Made by a program: the position numbers and the translations under genes. Shown here piece after piece: positions 42,564-51,493 of a stretch of 64,000 nucleotides of DNA. The notes under the pieces were generated by a model. The model did no database searches. It saw only the letters and a program-made list of their open reading frames with translations, and was not told the DNA's origin. Position 1 is the stretch's first letter. Each line of letters opens with the position of its first letter. The stretch comes from Streptomyces sp. R28. GTDB lineage: Bacteria; Actinomycetota; Actinomycetes; Streptomycetales; Streptomycetaceae. The stretch is taken from NCBI RefSeq assembly GCF_041052385.1, contig NZ_CP163439.1, forward strand, positions 9,661,001-9,725,000. Reading direction: 5' to 3'.

Positions 42564-43046
42564 ATGCTGATCAGAGAAGCCGCGGCCGACGACTGGCCGC
42601 GGATTTGGCCTTTTTGGCGTCGGATCGTCGCCGCCGGCGAGACCTATGCGTGGGATCCGGACACCTCCGAGGACGCCGCCCGGGCCTTGTGGATGAACCC
42701 GGCCAAACGCGTCTATGTCGTTGAGGGCGAGGGGGGAGCGGTCGTCGCCTCCGCCTATGTCACTCCCAATTATGGCGGTCCTGCGGCCCGTATCGCCAAC
42801 GCCGGCTTCATGGTCGACCCCGACAGCGGTGGCCGCGGCATCGGTCGCGCCCTCGCCGAACACATCCTCGCCGCGGCCAAGGCCGACGGCTACCGGGGCA
42901 TGGTCTTCAACGCCGTCGTCGAGACCAACCCGGCCGTGGGCCTGTGGACCTCCCTCGGCTTCACGATTCTCGGCACGGTCCCGGACGCGTACGAACATCC
43001 CAGGCATGGGCGGGTGGGCCTGCACATCATGTACCGAGCGCTTTAG
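42564..43046 (+). CDS. GNAT acetyltransferase, phosphinothricin-acetyltransferase-like
   Basis: 160 residues from ATG 42564. GFMVDPDSGGRGIGRALAEHIL contains the acetyl-CoA loop (GRGIGRAL, about residues 93-100); MVFNAVVETNPAVGLWTSLGF and RVGLHIMYRAL close the fold. WPFWRRIVAAGETYAWDPD near the N-terminus is characteristic of PAT/YncA-type enzymes that acetylate amino acids such as phosphinothricin or methionine sulfoximine. It lies 54 bp after the short peptide gene but has no obvious link to it. Confidence 0.88.
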   Translation: MLIREAAADDWPRIWPFWRRIVAAGETYAWDPDTSEDAARALWMNPAKRVYVVEGEGGAVVASAYVTPNYGGPAARIANAGFMVDPDSGGRGIGRALAEHILAAAKADGYRGMVFNAVVETNPAVGLWTSLGFTILGTVPDAYEHPRHGRVGLHIMYRAL

Positions 43047-43071
43047 CCGACCACCTACATAACCTCCCCGT

Positions 43072-43092
43072 TTGCCTAAAAGGTTTAGGCAA
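43072..43092. promoter_or_regulatory. 21-bp perfect palindrome, TetR operator
   Basis: TTGCCTAAA (43072-43080), spacer AGG, TTTAGGCAA (43084-43092): a perfect 9-3-9 dyad 35 bp upstream of the tetR GTG at 43128. Probably the autoregulatory operator of that repressor; it does not overlap another gene's promoter except the downstream operon. Confidence 0.75.
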
Positions 43093-43127
43093 CTGCATAA
43101 TCGCTTTCGGCGAACGGGAGGACGGTT

Positions 43128-43706
43128 GTGGCACGCGTAGGGCTGACCACGGAACGCCTGGTCCGGGCAGGAGCGGAGCTGGCCGACGAGGTCGGCTTCG
43201 AGCAGGTGACCGTGTCGGAGCTCGCCCGGCGCTTCGACGTCAAGGTCGCGAGCCTGTACTCGCACGTGAAGAGCTCCCAGGACCTCAAGACGCGCATCGC
43301 CCTGTTCGCGCTGGAGGAACTGGCCGACCGGGCCGCCGACGCCGTGGCCGGGCGGGCCGGCAAGGACGCCCTGGTCGCCTTCGCCAACGTCTACCGCGAC
43401 CACGGCCGCGAGCACCCCGGCCGTGCCGCCGCCGCGCGGATGCGGCTCGACCCCGAGGCGGCGGCCGCCAGTGCGGGCGTCCGGCACGCGCAGATGACGC
43501 GGGCGATCCTGCGCGGCTACGACCTGACGGAGCCGGACGCGACGCATGCCGTACGACTCCTGGGCAGTGTCTTCCACGGCTACTCCAGCCTGGAGACGGC
43601 GGGCGGCTTCAGTCACAGTGCCCCCGACTCCGAGGAGACCTGGACCCGGATCCTGGACGCCCTCGACGCCCTGTTGCGCAACTGGCCCACCGAGCCCACC
43701 CCCTGA
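43128..43706 (+). CDS. TetR-family repressor (WHG-type C-terminal domain)
   Basis: 192 residues from GTG 43128. HTH: LVRAGAELADEVGFEQVTVS, ELARRFDVKVASLYSHVKSS, with the unusual KVASLYSHV in the recognition helix region. The C-terminal domain has the GSVFHGYSSLETAGGF block with the W-H-G-like pattern of PF13305 regulators. A perfect 21-bp dyad sits just upstream. The SGNH esterase gene follows after 16 bp and is the likely controlled gene. Confidence 0.9.
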   Translation: MARVGLTTERLVRAGAELADEVGFEQVTVSELARRFDVKVASLYSHVKSSQDLKTRIALFALEELADRAADAVAGRAGKDALVAFANVYRDHGREHPGRAAAARMRLDPEAAAASAGVRHAQMTRAILRGYDLTEPDATHAVRLLGSVFHGYSSLETAGGFSHSAPDSEETWTRILDALDALLRNWPTEPTP

Positions 43707-43722
43707 CCGACAGGCTGAGGAC

Positions 43723-44934
43723 ATGGACACCGAGCACGACTGGATCACCACGCCCGTCAGCGCCGACCTCCTGCGCGGCGCCCTCGACATCGAGCACACC
43801 GAGCACGGCGTACTGCCGCACCGGCTGCCTGCCCGGGCACGCGCCCAGAACACCGACGGGCAGCTGGCGATGGCCGAGTCGCAGCCCTCCGGCGTACGGC
43901 TGGCCTTCCGTACCCGGGCCACCGCGGTCGAACTCGACGCGCTGCGCACCAAACGCGCCTATGTCGGTGCCCCGCCCCGCCCCGACGGCGTATACGACCT
44001 GATCGTCGACGGCCGCCCCGCGGGGCAGGGCAGCGTGACCGAAGGCAACCTCGTGATCGTCGACATGACCACCGGGACCGCCGAGCAACGGCCCGGCCCG
44101 GCCGGCACCGTCCGCTTCGCCGGGCTGCCCGACGGCGACAAAGAGGTCGAGATCTGGCTGCCGCACAACGAGACCACCGAACTGATCGCCCTGCGCACCG
44201 ACGCCCCCGTCGAGCCCGCCCGAGATCCGGGCCGCAGGGTGTGGCTGCACCACGGCAGTTCGATCAGCCATGGCTCCGATGCCGCGAGCCCCACCGGCAT
44301 CTGGCCCGCGCTCGCCGCCTCGCTCGGTGGCGTGGAGCTGATCAACCTGGGCCTGGCCGGCAGTGCCCTGCTCGATCCCTTCACCGCCCGTACCCTGCGC
44401 GACACCCCCGCCGACCTCATCAGCATCAAGATCGGTATCAACCTGGTCAACCTGGACCTGATGCGGCTGCGCGCCTTCGGCCCCGCGGTCCACGGTTTCC
44501 TCGACACCGTCCGGGAAGGGCACCCGACGGCAGCGCTGCTGGTGGTGTCGCCCATCCTGTGCCCGATCCACGAGGACACGCCCGGCCCGTGCGCCCCCGA
44601 CCTCAGCGCCCTCAGCGCCGGACGACTGCGGTTCGTCGCCATGGGCGACCCGGCGGAACGTGCGAGCGGAAAGCTGACGTTGGGCGTCATCCGGGACGAG
44701 CTGTCCCGCATCGTCAAGCAGCGGGCGGCCGACGACCCGAACCTGCACTACCTCGACGGCCGCGACCTCTACGGCGAGACCGACGCCGCCGAACTGCCCC
44801 TGCCCGACGACCTCCACCCCGACGCCGCCACCCACCGTCGCATCGGGGAACGCTTCGCCCAGCTGGCGTTCACGGCCGAGGGGCCGTTCGCGGCGACGGA
44901 CCGCCAGGGAACCGCTCTGCCCGATTCTGCGTGA
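43723..44934 (+). CDS. SGNH/GDSL esterase with N-terminal beta domain
   Basis: 403 residues from ATG 43723. Residues 1-165 form a beta-rich region (VRLAFRTRATAVELDALRTKR, DGVYDLIVDGRPAGQG) like the jelly-roll domain of CE2-type esterases. The SGNH part starts VWLHHGSSISHGSDA (nucleophile Ser in GSSISHG), then NLGLAGSALLDPFTA (Gly), ISIKIGINLVN (Asn) and DDLHPD (Asp-x-x-His). No signal peptide, so cytoplasmic. Likely deacetylates or hydrolyses an ester substrate. In a probable operon with the TetR gene 16 bp upstream. Confidence 0.87.
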   Translation: MDTEHDWITTPVSADLLRGALDIEHTEHGVLPHRLPARARAQNTDGQLAMAESQPSGVRLAFRTRATAVELDALRTKRAYVGAPPRPDGVYDLIVDGRPAGQGSVTEGNLVIVDMTTGTAEQRPGPAGTVRFAGLPDGDKEVEIWLPHNETTELIALRTDAPVEPARDPGRRVWLHHGSSISHGSDAASPTGIWPALAASLGGVELINLGLAGSALLDPFTARTLRDTPADLISIKIGINLVNLDLMRLRAFGPAVHGFLDTVREGHPTAALLVVSPILCPIHEDTPGPCAPDLSALSAGRLRFVAMGDPAERASGKLTLGVIRDELSRIVKQRAADDPNLHYLDGRDLYGETDAAELPLPDDLHPDAATHRRIGERFAQLAFTAEGPFAATDRQGTALPDSA

Positions 44935-44967
44935 TGTTCTGACGTGCTGTCGGCTGGTGGTGGGCGA

Positions 44968-46329
44968 GTGAAGGGGGACCGGGTGCGGGTTCGGGTGCGG
45001 GCGATGGTGGGCGTGGCGGTGTCGGCCTCTGTGGCGCTGGTGGCGTGCGGTCCGGAGAAACCGAAGGAGTACACCGGCGCGGACCCCTCGCAGGCCTCCG
45101 CGGCCGAGGCCGCTCGGTTCGCGCCGCTGGTGCGGCTCGCCAAGAACGAGTCGCTGATGCCGATGGACGCGACGCGATTCACCGAGCGGTCCGTGCTGCG
45201 CTTCGACCACGACGGTTTCTGCCGCGACGAGGAGCCGGTGGCCGACCCGGTCGACCCCCTGCTGTTGGGCAAGCGGACCCAAAATCCCTACACCCACCGG
45301 CGTCTGGAGCTGGGGAAACCGTCGTCCAAGCCCGTGGGCTGCCCGGGGCACGGGGAACAGCAACTCCCCACGACCGAAGCCGGCGCCGGTTTCTATCTCG
45401 ACCCGCCGACGGCGCTGCACAAGGGCGAAGGCACCGGCGCCCCGGTCTACTGGGAGCACCACAAGCACAAGACCGACCCCACGCGCACGGCGTACGTGTA
45501 CTGGTTCTTCTACGCCTACAACAACATGCCGGCGGTCAACAAGCACGAGGGTGACTGGGAGCGCGTCGCCGTGCAGCTGCGTGACGGCAAGCCGGAGGCG
45601 GTCACGTTCGCCAAGCACGGCAAGAGTCAGTGCAGCGTGAAGTGGTCGGACCTCGATCCGCGCGGCGGGCATCCGACGGTGTACTCGGCGCGTGGTTCAC
45701 ACGCCTCCTACCCGACTGCCGGCTACCACCGGGTGGATGTCGCGTTCGACCGGACCTCGAAGGACGGCGTCGAGTGGCAGACGTGGAACAACGTCCGGCC
45801 CGTCGACCGCGAACCATGGTGGGGATACGCCGGATGGTGGGGTCCGCAGCTGCACGTGAAGGGGTTCAACGGGCCGATGGGCCCGCACCCGCAGCGTCAA
45901 CTGCCGGGCGTGTTCACCGACGAACCCTGCGGCGGTGCCGACAAGCCACCGGCGGACCCGTCCGGGGAGCAGCCCGCGCCCAAGACGAAGGAGGGGGCGA
46001 TCCAGCGGTACGAGCAGTACCTGCACGCCCTGGGCCGGGAGGACATCGACACGGTCTGCGAGGTGGCCGGGCCCGCGGCGAAGAAGGCCCAGGACGAGGG
46101 GTTCGGTCCTTGCACGTCGACGTACTCTGTCGTGTTCCAGATGATCTCGCCGGCGCAGAAGAAGGCCCTGCGGACCGCGACGGTCGACCCGCAGCGCGTC
46201 GTCGTGCGCACGCCCGAAAAGATCGAGATGCCGGTCGAGGCGGTCAGGTCCTCAGCCACCTTCACCGAGAGCGACCTCGGCAGCTACACCCTGGAGTACC
46301 TCAAGGACGGGTGGTACATCACCGACTGA
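44968..46329 (+). CDS. Secreted lipoprotein with Vps62-like domain
   Basis: About 453 residues from GTG 44968; GTG 44944 or ATG 45004 are alternatives. Basic n-region (KGDRVRVRVRAM), hydrophobic stretch and lipobox LVAC give a lipid-anchored outer-face protein. The main domain (about 60-310) holds YVYWFFYAYNN, NKHEGDWERVAVQL, VYSARGSHASYPTAG and EPWWGYAGWWGPQ, the pattern of Vps62/DUF946-related proteins. A linker rich in Pro leads to a C-terminal domain of about 110 residues with DIDTVCEVAGPAAKK and two Cys that may bond, resembling NTF2-like secreted modules. Role unknown. It is convergent with the amidase gene. Confidence 0.75.
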   Translation: MKGDRVRVRVRAMVGVAVSASVALVACGPEKPKEYTGADPSQASAAEAARFAPLVRLAKNESLMPMDATRFTERSVLRFDHDGFCRDEEPVADPVDPLLLGKRTQNPYTHRRLELGKPSSKPVGCPGHGEQQLPTTEAGAGFYLDPPTALHKGEGTGAPVYWEHHKHKTDPTRTAYVYWFFYAYNNMPAVNKHEGDWERVAVQLRDGKPEAVTFAKHGKSQCSVKWSDLDPRGGHPTVYSARGSHASYPTAGYHRVDVAFDRTSKDGVEWQTWNNVRPVDREPWWGYAGWWGPQLHVKGFNGPMGPHPQRQLPGVFTDEPCGGADKPPADPSGEQPAPKTKEGAIQRYEQYLHALGREDIDTVCEVAGPAAKKAQDEGFGPCTSTYSVVFQMISPAQKKALRTATVDPQRVVVRTPEKIEMPVEAVRSSATFTESDLGSYTLEYLKDGWYITD

Positions 46330-46368
46330 TTCCCGCGCGCCCGGGGCCGAGGAGCCCCGAGGCCCGCC

Positions 46369-46436
46369 CTAGGTCGTGTCCGCAAAGTCCCGCCTGCCCT
46401 GCGGGCGGACGACGGGACCTTGCGGACACGACCTAG
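46369..46436. terminator. CTAG-flanked 22-bp inverted repeat between convergent genes
   Basis: Arms 46371-46392 and 46413-46434 (AGGTCGTGTCCGCAA outermost) pair at 21 of 22 positions around a 20-nt loop. CTAG stands at each end (46369-46372 and 46433-46436). The amidase stop TAG is in the right CTAG. It should terminate both convergent genes; the CTAG ends also resemble a miniature IS remnant. Confidence 0.65.
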
Positions 46437-47782
46437 TCCAGCGGCGCCGTCCGCCGCCACGGACGCAGCGTCTCGATCCGCTCCGCCAGCGCCAGCAGAT
46501 CCGCCTCCGTTCCGGGACGCCCCACCAGCTGTATGGCGCAGGGCGCCCCGGAAGGCAGGGTGCCGAACGGGACGGACATCGCGGGCCAGCCGGTGAGGTT
46601 CCACGGCGGGGTCAGCGGCGAGTAGTTGGTGTTGGCCATGATGTTGCGGAGCCAGCCCCGCTCGTGCCAGGGCTCGGACTTGGGGGAGCGGCGGGCGAGG
46701 GCGGGAGTCAGGAGCACGTCGTACTCGGCGAAGAACGGCTCCAGGCGCCGGCGCAGCTGCTCCCGGCTCTCACCGCCCCGCACCTGACGCAGGAAGCGCC
46801 GACCGACGGCCGCGTGGACCCGGGTCCGGCGGGCGAGCCGGCGCGGATCGAGGCCCTCGGCGTCGACGGCCGTGCCCGCCGTCCAGTGGGCGAGCGAGGT
46901 GAGGCTCAGCGACATCGGGTAGGGCGGGTCGGCGCGCCGTACCTGGTGACCGGCCTTGATCAGCAGCCCCGCGGCCTCCCGGGCGGCGGTCGTATACGGC
47001 TTGCTGATCGCGACGCCGGTGAGCGGGCTGCGCAGGGACACGGCGATCTTGTGCGTGCCGGGCGCGTCCTCGCGTACGGCGTCGGTGTCGGTGCCGGCGA
47101 TGACCGCCAGCATCAGGCGGGCGTCCTCGACCGTCGTGGCCAGGGGGCCGTTCTCCGACATGCCGAACCAGTCGCCGTCGCTGATGCCGGCCGGGACCAC
47201 GCCGGTGCCGGGCTTGATGGTGACGAGGCCGCAGTTGGCCGCCGGTATGCGCAGGGAGCCCATGCCGTCGTTGCCGAGCGCGATCGGCGCCATGCCCGCG
47301 GCGACGGCGGCCGCGCTGCCGCCGGACGAACCGCCCGCCGTGCGTGAGGTGTCCCACGGGTTGCGGGCGGTGCCGTGGACGCCCTCCGTGGTGCCGAAGA
47401 CACACAGCTCCGGCACGTTCGTCAGCCCGACGACCACCGCGCCGGCCGCCCGCAGCCGGGCCACGGTGACGTGGTCGTGGTCGGCCGGGGTGTCCGGCGT
47501 CGCCGCGGAGCCGAAGCGGTTGGACTCGCCGCGCACCGCGAGGTTGTCCTTGACGGCCACCGGCACTCCGGCCAGGGGCAGTTCGGCGAGGTCGGCACGT
47601 GAGCCGACCTCGTCGGCCTCGGCCAGAGCCGCCTCGGCCCGGACCACCCGGAAGGCACCGACACGGCCGTCCAGCCGCTCGATACGGGCCAGGTGCTCGG
47701 CCACCACCTCACGGGGTGTGGTCTGCTTCTCGCGTACGGCGGCGGCGATCTCCGCGGCGGTCCGGCCGACCCAGCTGGTCAC
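46433..47782 (-). CDS. Amidase-signature family hydrolase
   Basis: 449 residues from GTG 47782 (GGGGAGGG 3-8 nt upstream; longer upstream frames are unsupported). The Ser-cisSer-Lys triad is visible: Lys in VPVAVKDNLAV (about residue 73), the Gly/Ser-rich SRTAGGSSGGSAAAVAAG and the nucleophile-bearing block GNDGMGSLRIPAANCGLV. These cytoplasmic enzymes hydrolyse amides or transfer acyl groups; substrate undetermined. It is not GatA: no gatB/gatC nearby and the family-specific C-terminus differs. The stop lies in the CTAG end of a long palindrome. Confidence 0.9.
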   Translation of the reverse strand: MTSWVGRTAAEIAAAVREKQTTPREVVAEHLARIERLDGRVGAFRVVRAEAALAEADEVGSRADLAELPLAGVPVAVKDNLAVRGESNRFGSAATPDTPADHDHVTVARLRAAGAVVVGLTNVPELCVFGTTEGVHGTARNPWDTSRTAGGSSGGSAAAVAAGMAPIALGNDGMGSLRIPAANCGLVTIKPGTGVVPAGISDGDWFGMSENGPLATTVEDARLMLAVIAGTDTDAVREDAPGTHKIAVSLRSPLTGVAISKPYTTAAREAAGLLIKAGHQVRRADPPYPMSLSLTSLAHWTAGTAVDAEGLDPRRLARRTRVHAAVGRRFLRQVRGGESREQLRRRLEPFFAEYDVLLTPALARRSPKSEPWHERGWLRNIMANTNYSPLTPPWNLTGWPAMSVPFGTLPSGAPCAIQLVGRPGTEADLLALAERIETLRPWRRTAPLD

Positions 47783-47975
47783 GGGCCCTCCCCAGGGCTT
47801 ACTCACGAGTATGTAGGAGCACTCTGCCCGGCGGCGCGCCCGACGTCGAGGGGGCGGGGCGCTTGGATATTCGGGAGGGTCTTCTTGGACTTTTCGCGAC
47901 GCCGCTCCTCGGCGCGGCCTTCCTGACCTGCGCATCATCCGATCAATGAGTCAGGACAGTGCCCTTCGCGGCCCA

Positions 47976-48004
47976 TTGACAGCCCCTGGGGCCCGCCCAA
48001 TGAT
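47976..48004 (+). promoter_or_regulatory. Promoter for the GH20 gene
   Basis: Perfect -35 TTGACA (47976-47981), 17-bp spacer, -10 AATGAT (47999-48004); transcription would start near 48011, 21 bp before the GTG at 48032. No copy of the LacI operator seen at 53.8 kb occurs here, so control may differ. Confidence 0.55.
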
Positions 48005-48031
48005 CAGACATCCGATGAATAGGGGTGTCTC

Positions 48032-49894
48032 GTGAGGAGTCTCGTGAGGGGACGCTTGAGAACGGCCGGTGTCGTGGCGGCGCTGACCCTGTTCTTCGCG
48101 GCGTCGGTGCCGGCGGTCGCGGAGGAGGAGCAGAGGGCGCCGGCCACGCCGGTCACGGTGCCCGCCCTGGCGGACTGGACCCCGGCAGCCGGCAGTTACA
48201 CCTACGAGCGCTCCGCCCGCCTCGTGGCCGACAGCGCGAGCGAACGGCGAATCGCCGACACCCTCGCCGACGACCTGCGCGACGCGGGACACGGCACGGC
48301 TGGTGTGGTGCGCGGCGGCGTCCGACCCGGTGACATCGTTATCGACGTCCAGCCCTCCCGGACCTCCCTCGGCGCCGAGGGCTACGAACTCCGCGCCGGC
48401 AAGCGGCTGTCGGTGACCGCGGCGACCGAGACCGGCGCCTTCTACGGCACTCGCACCCTCCTGCAGCTCCTGGCCCAGAGCGACCGCATCCCCGCCGGCC
48501 GCACGGTGGACGTACCGCGCTACCAGGAGCGGGGCGTCGGCGTCTGCGCCTGCTACATCCACGTCTCGATGCCATGGCTGGAGAACCTGGTCCGCGAGAT
48601 GGCGTACCACAAGCTCAGCCAGCTGCTCCTCGAACTGAAGGTGAAGAGCGACGCCCACCCCGAGGCCAACACCTGGGGCTACTACACCAAGGACGAGATA
48701 CGCCGCCTGGTCGCCCTGGGCGAAAAGTACCACGTAGAGATCATTCCCGAGATCAACTCACCGGGCCACATGGACCCGTGGATCGAGAACCGGCCGGATC
48801 TCCAGCTGACCGACTCCGACGGCAACAAGCAGCCCTCGCGCCTCGACATCACCCGGCCCGAGGCCTTCGCCTACTACGCCGGTCTGATCGACGAGTACGC
48901 GCAGGTCTTCACGTCGACGTCCTGGCACATGGGAGCCGACGAGTACATGCTCGGCTCCGACTTCGCCAAGTACCCGCAGATCCTGAAGTACGCGCAGGAC
49001 AGGTACGGCCCCGACGCCACACCCCAGGACGCGTTCATCGACTTCGTCAACCGTGTCTACGCCCACGCGGCCGCCAAGGGCAGGAAACTGCGCATCTGGA
49101 ACGACGGGCTCACCGGCGCCAACACCGCCCCGGTCGCCGCGGGCACGACGGTCGAGCACTGGCTGAACGTGGCGGTGAAACCGAGCCGACTCATCGCGCA
49201 GGGTTACCCGTTGATGAATGCCGCGTACGCCCTGTACCTGGTCCGCGGCGGCTTCCACAGCGACACCAAGGGGCTGTACGACCAGAGTTGGGACCCGCGC
49301 AGCTTCGAGGGCGAAAGGCTCGCCTCCCGTGACGGCATCACCGGCGCGAAGATCAGCCTCTGGCCCGACAACGGCCGCGGCGAGACCGAGAACGAGGTCG
49401 CCGTCGCCCTGTGGCCCGCGCTCCGGCACATCGCCCAGGCGACCTGGGGCGATCCGCACCCGGACGCCACCTACGCCCAGTTCGCGACGCGCGGCACGGC
49501 CGTAGGGCACGCGCCGGGGTGGCGGGACCTGACCCGGATTCCGGTGGCGGACGGCTCGTACACCTTCCGGACGCGAGGCCGGTCCTTCGACGCCGAGGTG
49601 GCACGCACCGCCGACGGCTATGCGACCGTGCGGACGGCGGACGGCTGCCTGGAGATCCGGGGCGGGAAGCTCACGCTCAACGTGCCGCTCCAGCCCGGCG
49701 TGGAGGCGTCCGCGCAGGCGTGCGACCCCGGCAACACGCTCCAGCGCTGGCAGCTGGAGCCCGCCGCCGGTGGCTACCGGCTCGTCAACGCCATCACCCG
49801 TATGCCGGTGGGCGTCACGCAAGACGGGCGGCTCGCGCAGTATCCGCCGGATCAGCGCACCCCCGCCGTATGGCACCTGAGCATCCGACCCTAG
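48032..49894 (+). CDS. Secreted GH20 beta-N-acetylhexosaminidase with ricin-type lectin domain
   Basis: 620 residues from GTG 48032 (GTG 48044 possible). Signal peptide RTAGVVAALTLFFAASVPAVA. GH20b-like N-domain (about 45-160), then the GH20 barrel: EINSPGHMDPWI, the catalytic pair in SWHMGADEYM (Asp-Glu about 303-304) and KISLWPDNGRGETENEVAV. The C-terminal about 110 residues (DGCLEIRGGKLTLNV, LQRWQLEPAAGGYRLVN) form a beta-trefoil carbohydrate-binding module. It removes terminal GlcNAc/GalNAc by substrate-assisted catalysis outside the cell. Next gene, a fucosidase, follows after 10 bp, so the two form an operon for glycan trimming. Confidence 0.9.
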   Translation: MRSLVRGRLRTAGVVAALTLFFAASVPAVAEEEQRAPATPVTVPALADWTPAAGSYTYERSARLVADSASERRIADTLADDLRDAGHGTAGVVRGGVRPGDIVIDVQPSRTSLGAEGYELRAGKRLSVTAATETGAFYGTRTLLQLLAQSDRIPAGRTVDVPRYQERGVGVCACYIHVSMPWLENLVREMAYHKLSQLLLELKVKSDAHPEANTWGYYTKDEIRRLVALGEKYHVEIIPEINSPGHMDPWIENRPDLQLTDSDGNKQPSRLDITRPEAFAYYAGLIDEYAQVFTSTSWHMGADEYMLGSDFAKYPQILKYAQDRYGPDATPQDAFIDFVNRVYAHAAAKGRKLRIWNDGLTGANTAPVAAGTTVEHWLNVAVKPSRLIAQGYPLMNAAYALYLVRGGFHSDTKGLYDQSWDPRSFEGERLASRDGITGAKISLWPDNGRGETENEVAVALWPALRHIAQATWGDPHPDATYAQFATRGTAVGHAPGWRDLTRIPVADGSYTFRTRGRSFDAEVARTADGYATVRTADGCLEIRGGKLTLNVPLQPGVEASAQACDPGNTLQRWQLEPAAGGYRLVNAITRMPVGVTQDGRLAQYPPDQRTPAVWHLSIRP

Positions 49895-49904
49895 GAGCCT
49901 TCCC

Positions 49905-51449
49905 ATGGCCGTTTCCCGACGTGTCTTCGTCGCGACAGCCGCCGTCCTCGCCGCGACCGGCGTGAGCAGACCCGCCTCGGCGGCACCCGCCGCGGCGGCT
50001 GAGGACCCCCGCTCCCGCATCCCCGTCAGCCCTGACGACACCGAGGCCGACCTCGTCCGCAAGGCGTCCCAAGTCCGCCCCACCGCACGGCATATCGCCT
50101 GGCAGCGCCTGGAACGCACCGCGTTCCTGCACTTCGGCGTGAACACCTTCACCGGCCTGGAGTGGGGCACCGGCGACGAGGACCCGGACGTGTTCCAGCC
50201 GGCCGGCCTCGACACCGACCAGTGGGCCCGCGCCCTGCGCGACGGCGGCTTCCGGCTCGCCATCCTCACCGTCAAGCACCACGACGGCTTCGTGCTCCAC
50301 CAGTCCCGCTACACCGACCACTCGGTGGCCTCCAGCAGTTGGCAGGGCGGCCAGGGCGACGTCCTGCGTTCCTTCGCGGACTCCATGCGGCGCCACGGCA
50401 TCAAGGTCGGCGTCTACATCTCACCCGCCGACGAGAACCAGTACCTCCACGGCGTCTACGCCAACGGCAGCGCCCGCACCGGCCACACCATCCCCACCCT
50501 CGTCGACGGCGACGACCGCACTCCGCCACGGACGTACACCCTCCCGGCCACCGACTACGGCGCCCACATGCTCAACCAGCTCTACGAGGTCCTCACCGAG
50601 TACGGCCCGATCGACGAGGTCTGGTTCGACGGCGCGCAGGGCCGCATCCCGCCGGACAAGGTGGAGAAGTACGACTGGGACAGCTGGTACACCCTCGTCC
50701 GGTCCCTCGCGCCGGACGCCGCGATCGCCGTGTCCGGACCGGACGTGCGCTGGGTCGGCAACGAGGGCGGGCTGGCGAGGGAGGACGAGTGGAGCGTCGT
50801 ACCGGTGCGGGAGAAGGACTACGGCCGGACCGACTACGCCCTCAACTACGACGCCCCCGACATGGGCAGTCGCGCCGCCTTGGTGAAGGCCCAGCCCGTC
50901 GCCGACTTCCTCCAGTGGTGGCCGGCCGAGTGCGACGTGTCCATCCGGGACGGCTGGTTCTACCACCCCGACCAACAGCCCAAGAGTGTCGAGCAGTTGA
51001 CGGACATCTACTTCCGGTCCGTGGGCCGCAATTCGGTGCTGCTGCTCAACATCCCGCCGGATACGGACGGTCTGCTGCCGGCGGTGGACGTGGTGCGGCT
51101 GCGGGAGTTCCGTGAACGGGTGGACCGGGAGCTGCCGGAGGACCTGGCCCGTGGGGGCCGGACCACCGCCTCCCCGGGCCGCGTCACCGTCGACCTCGGC
51201 AGGGAGCGGGAGGTGGACCGGATCCGGCTGGCGGAGGACATCCGGTACGGGCAGCAGGTGGAGAGCTTCGTCGTCGAGGCGCAGCGCGACGGCGCCTGGA
51301 CGGAGGTGATCGGGGCCGGGACGATCGGCGCGAGCCGCATCCTGCTGTTGGCGGTTCCGGTGCGGGCCCGGCGGTGGCGGGTGCGGGTGACCGGTTCACG
51401 GGCCGAGGCCCGGCTCGTGGAGTTCGGGCTGTACCGGTCGCGGGTCTGA
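49905..51449 (+). CDS. Secreted GH29-type alpha-L-fucosidase
   Basis: 514 residues from ATG 49905. Tat-like signal MAVSRRVFVATAAVLAATG ending RPASA. The barrel has RTAFLHFGVNTFTGLEWG, the His pair in LTVKHHDGFVLHQS, and the nucleophile Asp in IDEVWFDGAQG (about residue 242), all usual for GH29. SVLLLNIPPDTDGLL ends the catalytic domain. The C-terminal part (RVTVDLGREREVDRIRLAED) is a discoidin/F5-8-like beta-sandwich. It releases alpha-linked fucose from glycans. In operon with GH20; a serine hydrolase follows. Confidence 0.9.
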   Translation: MAVSRRVFVATAAVLAATGVSRPASAAPAAAAEDPRSRIPVSPDDTEADLVRKASQVRPTARHIAWQRLERTAFLHFGVNTFTGLEWGTGDEDPDVFQPAGLDTDQWARALRDGGFRLAILTVKHHDGFVLHQSRYTDHSVASSSWQGGQGDVLRSFADSMRRHGIKVGVYISPADENQYLHGVYANGSARTGHTIPTLVDGDDRTPPRTYTLPATDYGAHMLNQLYEVLTEYGPIDEVWFDGAQGRIPPDKVEKYDWDSWYTLVRSLAPDAAIAVSGPDVRWVGNEGGLAREDEWSVVPVREKDYGRTDYALNYDAPDMGSRAALVKAQPVADFLQWWPAECDVSIRDGWFYHPDQQPKSVEQLTDIYFRSVGRNSVLLLNIPPDTDGLLPAVDVVRLREFRERVDRELPEDLARGGRTTASPGRVTVDLGREREVDRIRLAEDIRYGQQVESFVVEAQRDGAWTEVIGAGTIGASRILLLAVPVRARRWRVRVTGSRAEARLVEFGLYRSRV

Positions 51450-51493
51450 AATTCGGTTGACCGGGACGGGGCGGCGCGGGCTGGATAGGGCCC

